Positions 1-6,000 of a stretch of 6,764 nt of DNA are shown piece by piece (positions within the stretch are counted from its first letter, which is position 1; each line of letters begins with the position of its first letter). Source of the DNA: DASZZV01 sp035544835. Its GTDB lineage: Bacteria > Acidobacteriota > Thermoanaerobaculia > Gp7-AA8. Position numbers and translations under genes: made by a program. Below the pieces are notes generated by a model that saw only the letters and a list, made by a program, of their open reading frames with translations, made no database searches and had not been told where the DNA came from. The stretch spans positions 1 to 6,764 of the forward strand of contig DASZZV010000127.1 in assembly GCA_035544835.1 (NCBI GenBank), in the 5' to 3' direction.

Positions 1-58
1 TCCATCGTGGTGCTCGCAAACATTTTCGATGGCCAAGGGTCTAAGGCCCCCGCCCAGA

Positions 59-141
59 TCCCTCGCTGCGGCTCGGGATGACACCCACTCAGTTTCTTTT
101 CTCAGTGGCAGCGCGCACGCTGTCCCTTGCTCGGGATGACA
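59..141. repeat. Two copies of a short dispersed-type repeat
   Basis: Two related units sit in the non-coding left end. Unit A is 59-83 and unit B is 123-141. Both begin TCCCT and both end with the identical 13-mer GCTCGGGATGACA (71-83 and 129-141). Unit A carries about six extra bases (CGCTGCG against a single T) between these parts. They resemble the short 'tccctcgctgcg...cgggatgaca' type repeats that I recall from intergenic DNA of GC-rich environmental bacteria; that comparison is from memory. The rest of 1-210 shows no convincing gene. No function is claimed. Confidence 0.55.
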
Positions 142-198
142 GGGCGTTCACTTGTCCTTCAACAACGTTCCGCCATCAGACATCTGACATCTGCGCGT

Positions 199-204
199 TA
201 GAAT
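199..204 (+). promoter_or_regulatory. Putative -10 box of ruvX, leaderless arrangement
   Basis: TAGAAT matches the sigma-70 -10 consensus TATAAT at five of six bases and ends only six bases before the GTG start at 211, so transcription would begin at or next to the start codon. No Shine-Dalgarno-like sequence precedes that GTG. The only base stretch at the right -35 distance (TCAGAC at 176-181, spacer 17) is a poor match. A perfect 7-base tandem repeat, GACATCT twice at 179-192, overlaps the -35 area. Confidence 0.4.
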
Positions 205-210
205 GCGCCG

Positions 211-630
211 GTGTCCGTCATGGCCATCGATCTCGGAACCCGACGCGTCGGCGTGGCTGTGAGCAGCTCGCGGGTCCTGGCCTCGCCTCACAGCGTGGTC
301 CAGCATCCCGGGAGCGAGCAGGCACTGCTCGAGGTGCTGACCAAACTCGCCGACGAGGTCGAGGCCACCGAAATTGTCCTCGGAGTTCCGGCTGGAAGAC
401 GCCACGACGCCGCCAGCATCCGCGGAAAGTTCGAGGCTTTCGCGGAAAAGCTGCGGCAGCAATCCTGCAAAGAAGTCGTGCTCTGGGATGAGTCTTACAG
501 TACGACCGAGGCGGCCAGCCTGGCACGCGAGACCGGCACTTCGCGAAAGAAGCAACGGGGCCGAATCGACATGGACGCTGCCGCGGTGATCCTGCAGTCC
601 TATCTAGACGCGCTTCGGAGGAAGTCATAG
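211..630 (+). CDS. ruvX: RuvX/YqgF family putative Holliday junction resolvase (pre-16S rRNA nuclease)
   Basis: A 139-residue protein of the RNase H-like YqgF/RuvX family and of normal length for it. The family is implicated in maturing the 5' end of 16S rRNA and, by fold, in resolving Holliday junctions; it acts in the cytoplasm. Visible motifs are the first-strand AIDLGTRRVGVAVS with acidic D7, the VLGVP strand near residues 56-60, LWDESYSTTEA with D93/E94, SRKKQRGRIDMDAA with D120, and the closing ILQSYLD. These supply the three expected metal-binding acidic positions. The family's usual NMDGS-like loop after VLGVP is replaced by AGRRHDA. The GTG at 211 is preferred over the ATG at 220 because it leaves six residues before the catalytic Asp, as is usual in the family. 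The gene is followed without a gap by mltG signals, suggesting an operon. Confidence 0.93.
   Translation: MSVMAIDLGTRRVGVAVSSSRVLASPHSVVQHPGSEQALLEVLTKLADEVEATEIVLGVPAGRRHDAASIRGKFEAFAEKLRQQSCKEVVLWDESYSTTEAASLARETGTSRKKQRGRIDMDAAAVILQSYLDALRRKS
617..622 (+). promoter_or_regulatory. Strong Shine-Dalgarno GGAGGA at the ruvX-mltG junction
   Basis: GGAGGA lies inside the last codons of ruvX. It is far (about 76 bases) from the first canonical mltG start at 699, but four bases before the non-standard ATA codon at 627, which is in the mltG frame and overlaps the ruvX TAG stop. The position points to translational coupling and to an mltG start upstream of 699. Confidence 0.55.
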
Positions 631-698
631 CAACTCGCGCCAGAAAACCAAAACGCGGGGGCTGCGGAAAGTACCTCTCTTCCCTCGGCTTCCTCTTC

Positions 699-1706
699 AT
701 GGCCATGATCGTCTTCGCCATCGGCGGAGGTGTCTTCTTCTGGCGCGCGCTGGTCACGCCCTACAAAGGTTTCACCGCTCCTCAGGTTCAGGTGGAGGTC
801 AAGCACGGGGCAGGCAGCGCCGACATTCTGCGGAAGCTGGAAGCGGCGGGCGTACTGCGCGACTCCCTCATGCCCCTCGTCTACCTCAAGACGATACGGC
901 GAGGCGCTTTACTCAAGGCCGGAATCTACCAGTTCGATCGCCCGGCTGCGGCCGTCGACGTGCTCGACAAGCTCATCCGAGGCGACGTCATCATGCGGAT
1001 GGTCACGATCCGGGAGGGTCTCGATCGTTTTGCGATTGGACAGATCATGGCCGCTGAGCACCTCGGAACGGCTGCGGAGTGGAAGAAGGTCACCGCGGAA
1101 ATCGACGCCATTCAGGATCTCGATCCAGCTGCCGAGAGTCTCGAAGGGTATCTGTTTCCCGACACCTACAAGATCACCCCAGGCATGAGCCCAAAAAACA
1201 TCGCCCGGCTCATGGTCGACAACTTCCGCCGGAACTTCGGACATGAGCTGGCCTACATCTCGTCAGGTCTGAGCCTTCACGATACGGTAACGCTGGCCTC
1301 CATCGTCGAGACCGAAGCGCGCCTTCCCGCGGAGAGACAGCTCGTGGCATCGGTGTATCTGAACCGGTTCCACAAGAACATGCTGCTGCAGGCCGATCCC
1401 ACGGTGATCTACGCCATGAAGCTCTCCGGCTCATGGAATGGCAACATCAGGAAAGGCGATCTGCATGCGGCGTCGCCCTACAACACCTACGTCAGTCACG
1501 GTTTTCCCCCGGGCCCGATCGCGAATCCAGGTCTGGCCTCGCTGCGTGCAGCAGCGAATCCGGCACCGACCGAGTATCTCTACTTCGTGGCGCGTAACGA
1601 CGGCTCGCACGCCTTCGCCAGGACATTGGAGGAGCACAACAAGAACGTGATGACGTTTCAGAAGCTCCCCTTCAGACATTCCAACACCGCCCCACAGAGC
1701 CGTTGA
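699..1706 (+). CDS. mltG: Endolytic murein transglycosylase MltG (YceG-like)
   Basis: MltG is an inner-membrane lytic transglycosylase that cuts nascent peptidoglycan strands and so sets glycan length near the synthases. From the ATG at 699 the protein has 335 residues: a hydrophobic helix at about 1-19, a LysM-like region at about 28-100, then the YceG catalytic domain. Diagnostic stretches are LEGYLFPDTY (148-157), LASIVETEA with the expected catalytic Glu E204, LQADPTVIYA (230-239), SPYNTYVSHGFPPGPIANPG (259-278) and YFVARNDGSHAFARTLEEHN (295-314). The start is doubtful: 699 falls inside the membrane helix and has no Shine-Dalgarno. The same frame is open upstream to 627 and encodes a basic tail (RARKPKRGG) followed by YLSSLGFLF, the usual short cytoplasmic tail plus helix. 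ATG at 699 is given only because it is the first standard start. Co-transcription with ruvX is likely. Confidence 0.93.
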   Translation: MAMIVFAIGGGVFFWRALVTPYKGFTAPQVQVEVKHGAGSADILRKLEAAGVLRDSLMPLVYLKTIRRGALLKAGIYQFDRPAAAVDVLDKLIRGDVIMRMVTIREGLDRFAIGQIMAAEHLGTAAEWKKVTAEIDAIQDLDPAAESLEGYLFPDTYKITPGMSPKNIARLMVDNFRRNFGHELAYISSGLSLHDTVTLASIVETEARLPAERQLVASVYLNRFHKNMLLQADPTVIYAMKLSGSWNGNIRKGDLHAASPYNTYVSHGFPPGPIANPGLASLRAAANPAPTEYLYFVARNDGSHAFARTLEEHNKNVMTFQKLPFRHSNTAPQSR

Positions 1707-1731
1707 CGCGTTGGCGCGGCGATGCTAGCCT
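1703..1731 (+). promoter_or_regulatory. Putative sigma-70-type promoter of the pseudokinase-TonB gene
   Basis: TTGACG (1703-1708) is followed after 17 bases by TAGCCT (1726-1731), within the context GCTAGCCT. The -35 box matches TTGACA at five of six bases and overlaps the TGA stop of mltG (1704-1706). Predicted transcription start is near 1738, giving a leader of roughly 100 bases before the ATG at 1840. I saw no strong hairpin or recognised riboswitch in that leader. Confidence 0.5.
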
Positions 1732-1827
1732 GCGAACGCCTTGTGCTTCGCATCCAGGCCGCTCCCCGCTTCCTCATGACGATACCCTGTGAGAAGTGCA
1801 GGCCAGGTTCTCGACGGTCCACAATCC

Positions 1828-1832
1828 GGGGG
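1828..1832 (+). promoter_or_regulatory. G-rich ribosome-binding site deciding the start at 1840
   Basis: A GGGGG run lies seven bases before ATG 1840 and is the only purine-rich site well placed for it. It favours this ATG over the in-frame GTG at 1789, which would add 17 residues lacking resemblance to a kinase N-terminus. Confidence 0.45.
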
Positions 1833-1839
1833 TTTTCCA

Positions 1840-3768
1840 ATGGCAACGAAGGTCCGATCGAAGCCTTTCGACAGGTTTGGCAGATTCATCCTCTTCAAGA
1901 AGCTGGACACTCACGCCCTGGGTGAGATGTGGCGCGCCGGAACGATTGAAGACAACGGTCTCGGGCCTGTCGTAGCACTCCATCGTCTCAGTGGCGGAGA
2001 TCGTAACTCGATGCGGGAAGCCGCCGAGGGCGCAGGAAAAATCGTTCCACAAATCACGATTGGAACGTCCGTAAAGAACCAGACCATCACGATCGTTGAG
2101 GACACGCCGACCATCGTCCACGAGTACGCGGGTGGGCGAACCCTCCGTCACATCATCGAGCGAGCCCGTGGTTCCGCGACGTCGCATGCGCAACCGATCT
2201 CTACGGAACAGGCGCTGTCGATCGCCGAAAAAGTAGCCAGCTCCGTAGAGGGCTTGAACAATCTCAAGATCGGGGGGGGCCGCCTCAATCATGGCGCGAT
2301 CCTTCCCCACTTCATCTGGGTGACCGACGATGGCGATGTCCGCACCGCCGGACAGCAGCTCGGAAAGGGAATCGCCGCTTCAATCCCGAGAGGCGGCCCG
2401 GCCGCGGCGGAGCTCGGCCCCTACATAGCCCCTGAAATACGGGAGAGTGGCGAGGCCACAAAAGCGTCCGACATCTATTCGCTCGGCGCGATTCTCTTTC
2501 TTTGTCTGACCAATCAGGAACCACCTGATCCCTCCGCTGGAGGAATCGACTCGGCGCTCTCCAACGCCGTTCTGGCTCAGGGTGCCGAGCCGATCCCGCC
2601 CGAAATTCGCACCATCCTTCACAAGTCGATGGTCTTAAATCCGGCCGAGCGCTACGGATCGGCCGGTGATTTTCGGCAGGCTCTGTCGCAATTACTCAGT
2701 GGCGGCACCTACGCCCCGACTACATTCAATCTCGCTTTCTACCTTCACACCCTTCTGCGGAAGGAGATGGAAGGCGAAGCCGTAGAGAGCGAGAAAGAGT
2801 CGAAGGTAAGCGTCGCGCCGTATCTGGCAGAGCTCATGCCGCCCCGGGAGACAGTCGACTCGCCAGGCGCTACCCCGGCCTCGTTTCCCACGCCGACCTT
2901 CGGATCGGCCGACGAGAAGCCGAAAAACAAGACGCCTCTCATCGCGGCCGCTCTGGTCATCCTCCTTCTCGCCGGCGCAGGCATCGCCTATGTGATGACC
3001 CGGAAAGCCGCGCCTTCGGCGAAGCCGGCGCCGCCGGTCGCCAAGGCGACTCCGCCGCCCGCCGCCGTACAGCCACCGCCTGTCTCGCCGGTGGTCTCGG
3101 TGCTCCCCTCGACCAGCGCCAGTACGAGCTCCAGCGCCGATGCCCGCAAGAAGGCGATTGAGGACGAGGTGAATCGTCGCCTTCAGGCTGAGGTCCAGAA
3201 GCTTCAAGCCGACTACAACAAGACGATCGACCCGAAGAAACCAGGCGGCGCTCAGACCACGCCTTCGGCAACGACGCGACCTGAGCCGACGCCTCCCTCG
3301 GCTGCACAGCTCGATGAGGCACGCCGTCCCCAGCCAGCCGTCGCTCGACCCGAGCCGGCTGCGCCCGCTCCACAAACAGCAACCGTACAGCCCAACCCGG
3401 GGCCGGCCATCGCTGCATCGACACCGCCGCCATCCACATCGCCGCTTGTGCAGAGCGCCACACAAGAAGGCGATCTCGTAAACAGCGGCGACCTGGATCA
3501 AGCGCCACGAGTGCTGCGTCAGGTCAATCCGGTGTATCCGCCCGTAGCGCAGCGTCAGAGGATCGAGGATGAAGTCATCATCAGCGCGCTCGTCTCGGAA
3601 ACAGGCAAAGTCATCGACACCAAGATCTTACGTGGCGAGTCGAAGCCATTTGGCTTCAACGAAGCGGCGCTTCGGGCGGTTCGAGGCTTCACCTTCGCAC
3701 CAGGCGTAAAAGACGGCAAGCGGGTGAAGACCTGGTACGGGGTTCCGTTCCGCTTCACGCTGAAGTAG
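1840..3768 (+). CDS. Membrane-anchored pseudokinase fused to a C-terminal TonB domain
   Basis: A 642-residue protein. Residues ~12-288 follow a bacterial Ser/Thr (Hanks-type) kinase fold: FGRFILFKKL opens it, HEYAGGRTLRHII is the hinge, ELGPYIAPEI (191-200) the APE segment, SDIYSLGAILFLCLT the F helix, and LNPAERYGSAGDFRQAL the last helices. Catalytic positions are all changed: no glycine-rich loop, beta-3 Lys is H48, the HRD Asp is A153, its Lys L155 and Asn F158, and DFG reads GQQ (171-173). Structural residues (A197-P198-E199, D211, R271) remain. A helix at about 366-387 crosses the membrane. Residues ~389-556 are Pro/Ala-rich with a charged coiled coil at ~434-461. Residues ~556-642 are a TonB C-terminal domain (LRQVNPVYPPVAQRQRI, FNEAALRAVRGFTFAPG, YGVPFRFTLK). 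Predicted topology is kinase fold inside, TonB in the periplasm. No exbB or exbD lies nearby, so its partners are unknown. Kinase loss is read directly; the signalling role is inference. Confidence 0.88.
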   Translation: MATKVRSKPFDRFGRFILFKKLDTHALGEMWRAGTIEDNGLGPVVALHRLSGGDRNSMREAAEGAGKIVPQITIGTSVKNQTITIVEDTPTIVHEYAGGRTLRHIIERARGSATSHAQPISTEQALSIAEKVASSVEGLNNLKIGGGRLNHGAILPHFIWVTDDGDVRTAGQQLGKGIAASIPRGGPAAAELGPYIAPEIRESGEATKASDIYSLGAILFLCLTNQEPPDPSAGGIDSALSNAVLAQGAEPIPPEIRTILHKSMVLNPAERYGSAGDFRQALSQLLSGGTYAPTTFNLAFYLHTLLRKEMEGEAVESEKESKVSVAPYLAELMPPRETVDSPGATPASFPTPTFGSADEKPKNKTPLIAAALVILLLAGAGIAYVMTRKAAPSAKPAPPVAKATPPPAAVQPPPVSPVVSVLPSTSASTSSSADARKKAIEDEVNRRLQAEVQKLQADYNKTIDPKKPGGAQTTPSATTRPEPTPPSAAQLDEARRPQPAVARPEPAAPAPQTATVQPNPGPAIAASTPPPSTSPLVQSATQEGDLVNSGDLDQAPRVLRQVNPVYPPVAQRQRIEDEVIISALVSETGKVIDTKILRGESKPFGFNEAALRAVRGFTFAPGVKDGKRVKTWYGVPFRFTLK

Positions 3769-3777
3769 AGATTGGTC

Positions 3778-3899
3778 CTTGTGTGGCACAGGCACTCTTG
3801 CCTGTGTGCCGCGGCGTCGAGCCGCGGCGTTCCTGCTGCAACTCAACAGAGAGGTCGGCCTCGACGGCCGACACACAAAGAGTGCCTGTGCCACACAAG
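3778..3899. repeat. Extended palindromic intergenic element between convergent genes
   Basis: The outer ends form a perfect 22-base inverted repeat (3778-3799 and 3878-3899). Inside, the left half carries a hairpin with arms 3808-3815/3821-3828 and loop GTCGA, and the right half one with arms 3854-3860/3866-3872 and loop TCGAC, which is the reverse complement of GTCGA. A further small hairpin (3787-3794/3799-3806, loop CTCT) is present only on the left. The halves are diverged inverted copies of one unit. The element fills nearly the whole gap between the TonB-fusion stop and the end of the opposing glycosyltransferase gene. It has no T-run, so it is not a classical intrinsic terminator, though it could block read-through from both sides. 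It codes for no recognisable protein. A REP/BIME-like or MITE-like origin is possible. Confidence 0.75.
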
Positions 3900-3924
3900 A
3901 CCCCAGCGGGAGCGGTGCCTTGCG

Positions 3925-5742
3925 TTACTTTACCGGTTTCCAGGTCAGCGTGTGAATCATCAACCCGAGGTCGCGGTCGTCGTCGTTCACACCGAGGTGC
4001 GCGGGATTGGCGACGGCGGAAGTGACGAGAGTGAGTCGAGATGTCTTCTGCGTCTCTTCCTGAGGAACAAGGAACTTCGCGAAGGCCGGCGACGTCGTGA
4101 CGATCGCATCGGCGACTTTCCGGCCATTGATGAAGAAAGACACCGTCGGATGCCTCCCGACCAGGGGTACCTCGAACTCGATCTCCAGCTGGGCCGGCAG
4201 GCCGAGAGCGGGAAGTGAGAGCTCTGACCGCCCGCTCATCCATCGGGCGGGATTAAGTCCCTCCGCCGAATACCATCCCCGCCCGTAGTGGGGCGCTGTG
4301 CTCAGCGGGGCTACTGACACCTCGAAATAGCGCTGCCGGGCAACCCTGAACAGACGCCCGTGATGTCGAAAGAAGTTATGCCCGGGCGGGCTTGGCGTAG
4401 CCCCTTCCTGAAAAAGGAAGGCGTTCTCGGTTACCTCGAGCGGTACATCCGTATCGTGATTGATTGTGATGCATCGGTACTCGGGGAGGTATGCCGTCGC
4501 AAACGGTTCCATCGCGTTCTCGACGTAGAGAGTCGCATGCGAGGGGGTCAGATGCGAGCGGATCCACCGGATCGCGGCGAGTGGCGGAGAGCTGCTGGAG
4601 GTCACCCGCCGCACCACCGGAACAGCCCAGAAAATCAGCCACAGCGAGAGCGCACTCCCGGCCAGCGACACCATGAAAATCCGCCACCTCGGCGCAACAG
4701 GAAGTTCTCCGAGCGCTGCCATGGCCCGGCCCGCGAACAGCGCGTAGATTGGAACGTACGCGATCGAGTACCGGGTGACACTGTTCGGATCGACCATGAA
4801 GAGCGCGAATACTGCGAATGGCAGAAACGAGCCGAGCGTGATCGCGTAGAACCAGTGTTCCCTCCGGGCGATCGCGACGGCCAGCCCGATCACGGCAAGC
4901 GGAAAAATGACCTGGCCAACGTCCTCCGATTTGTAGGGATGAACCAGGAAGTCGCCGACGAGAGTTCGGACCGGGGGCCGCGAGGGACTCCTGTAGGTGT
5001 CGGTCTTGATGAAGTAATCGCGGTGTTTTTGAATTGCCAGCCCGTAAGACTTCCAGCCGCCGGCCGCGCGGACGCAGAGCCCGTATGACACTCCCAGCAC
5101 GGTCACTCCGATGAGCAGCGCCACGACGATGTCTCGACGCTTCCGTTTCCATCGCGCCAGCGTGGCCAGAAGACCCGGCACTAGTGCTATGACCAGGCAC
5201 TGCGGACGGATTGCCATGGCCAGCGCAAGGAGAAGCGTTCCCGTGAGAAAGGCTCGACTGCTCCGGCAACCAGCCAGCAGAAAGGCCGACGCGGCGAGAA
5301 CCAGAGTCAGGGAGGGTACATCGCTGAAGGCTGTTCCTCCGAAGTAGACAACGTTCGGCATCAGACAGAGGGTCACCGCCGAAAGAACCGCTGTCGCGAA
5401 GGAGAGCCTCAGCTCGCGACCGAGGCGGAATGCTGCCGGAAACAGAAGCGATGCCGCGATCAAGTTCACCCGCTGCAGAGCTCGAAAGTCATCGTGCATG
5501 AAAAGGCGGAAAACTTTTGCCAGGGCGATGTAGAAAGGAAAACCGGGCGGATGCGGTTGATGCAATGCCGGGTTGAACTGTCGAGTTCCGAGAACGAACA
5601 GGCACTCATCCCAATCCCAGAGCGTTCGTGACAGGGCGGCGAAGCGGGTCGCTACGAGTGCGAGGCCGATCGACCAGAGAACGATCTTTTCAGCGCGGGT
5701 GAGGGGCGGCGGATCACTCGCCCGGATGTCGAAGAAAGGCAT
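3925..5742 (-). CDS. GT-C fold glycosyltransferase (ArnT/PMT_2-like) with soluble C-terminal domain
   Basis: A 605-residue integral membrane protein resembling the dolichyl-phosphate-mannose or undecaprenyl-phosphate-sugar dependent transferases (GT39/GT83 type), which move a sugar from a lipid carrier to an acceptor on the outer face of the inner membrane. The first external loop has LWDWDECLF with the D45-E46 pair expected at the catalytic site, followed by QPHPPGFPFY (62-71). SVTRYSIAYVPIYALFAGRA (321-340) matches the late transmembrane region of the family. About eleven hydrophobic segments are visible between ~19 and ~376. Residues ~377-605 are soluble, beta-rich and end with LGVNDDDRDLGLMIHTLTW; this tail looks like a carbohydrate-binding-type sandwich, but that is inference. 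The ATG at 5742 is the first start after an in-frame TAG six codons upstream. Donor and acceptor cannot be told from sequence, and no other glycan genes are adjacent. Confidence 0.8.
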   Translation of the reverse strand: MPFFDIRASDPPPLTRAEKIVLWSIGLALVATRFAALSRTLWDWDECLFVLGTRQFNPALHQPHPPGFPFYIALAKVFRLFMHDDFRALQRVNLIAASLLFPAAFRLGRELRLSFATAVLSAVTLCLMPNVVYFGGTAFSDVPSLTLVLAASAFLLAGCRSSRAFLTGTLLLALAMAIRPQCLVIALVPGLLATLARWKRKRRDIVVALLIGVTVLGVSYGLCVRAAGGWKSYGLAIQKHRDYFIKTDTYRSPSRPPVRTLVGDFLVHPYKSEDVGQVIFPLAVIGLAVAIARREHWFYAITLGSFLPFAVFALFMVDPNSVTRYSIAYVPIYALFAGRAMAALGELPVAPRWRIFMVSLAGSALSLWLIFWAVPVVRRVTSSSSPPLAAIRWIRSHLTPSHATLYVENAMEPFATAYLPEYRCITINHDTDVPLEVTENAFLFQEGATPSPPGHNFFRHHGRLFRVARQRYFEVSVAPLSTAPHYGRGWYSAEGLNPARWMSGRSELSLPALGLPAQLEIEFEVPLVGRHPTVSFFINGRKVADAIVTTSPAFAKFLVPQEETQKTSRLTLVTSAVANPAHLGVNDDDRDLGLMIHTLTWKPVK

Positions 5743-5751
5743 CGAGGCGCG

Positions 5752-5779
5752 AGTCTACCGACTTCGCTCAGAGAGGCAA
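5752..5779 (-). promoter_or_regulatory. Putative promoter of the glycosyltransferase gene, near-leaderless
   Basis: Read on the minus strand, TTGCCT (5779-5774) is followed after 16 bases by TAGACT (5757-5752). The -10 box ends nine bases before the ATG at 5742, so the transcript would begin within a few bases of the start codon. No Shine-Dalgarno is seen before this ATG. The in-frame TAG that limits the reading frame is the first three bases of the -10 box. Confidence 0.45.
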
Positions 5780-5823
5780 GGGATTCGCGGAACGACGTAC
5801 AGGCGATCGTGCCATCGCTGCCC

Positions 5824-5959
5824 GGAGTGGCGACATCCTGTCGCCTGGCCCGGCGGCGTCCCGCGCCGCCGTCCCTCGGGGCATGAGCGGAATCCTTCGC
5901 CTGGCCAGGGCGGCGGCGCGGGACGCCGCCGAGCCAGGCGGCAGAGATGCCGCCACTCC
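5824..5959. repeat. Inverted pair of homologous GC-rich units between divergent genes
   Basis: A left unit (5824-5871) and a right unit (5911-5959) are inverted copies of each other, separated by a 39-base spacer. The inner 20 bases are perfectly complementary (5852-5871 with 5911-5930). The outer parts each contain a 7-base-pair hairpin: left arms 5829-5835/5839-5845 with loop TCC, right arms 5937-5943/5948-5954 with loop GAGA. The spacer holds the 10-base palindrome CCTGGCCAGG (5900-5909) and repeats TCGCCTGGCC (5841-5850 and 5897-5906). Short open frames here are Arg/Pro/Ala-rich and not convincing as genes. The element is unlike the one at 3778-3899 in sequence but similar in plan. It lies between divergently transcribed genes, so it is not a shared terminator. 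Confidence 0.75.
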
Positions 5960-6000
5960 AACCGGCGCGAGGGCATCGATCTCGCAACTCGCACCCGGTG

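Noticed and set aside
1..81. Open frame from the window edge ending TGA at 79-81, possibly the tail of an upstream gene; also a minus-strand ATG at 23-21 reading out of the window
   Set aside because: Only about 26 codons, running into the repeat unit, with no recognisable C-terminus; the minus-strand candidate has just seven codons in view and no ribosome-binding site. Neither can be supported.
2692..3501. 269-codon minus-strand open frame opposite the TonB linker
   Set aside because: Its Arg/Gly/Cys-rich product is the expected antisense reading of Pro/Ala-rich codons; no start signal or domain.
3778..3899. Bidirectional intrinsic terminator
   Set aside because: No T-run follows any of the stems on either strand, so a classical intrinsic terminator is not supported even though the position is suggestive.
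3778..3899. CRISPR repeat or attachment site
   Set aside because: Only two inverted arms with unequal interior, no regularly spaced direct repeats, no Cas or integrase gene in the window.
3772..4218. 148-codon plus-strand open frame starting in the palindromic element
   Set aside because: It is composed of the repeat and then runs antisense to the 3' part of the glycosyltransferase gene, with Arg/Pro-rich composition typical of shadow frames in GC-rich DNA.
4376..5269. 297-codon minus-strand open frame
   Set aside because: It lies fully inside the glycosyltransferase gene in another frame, has skewed composition, and lacks any recognised motif.
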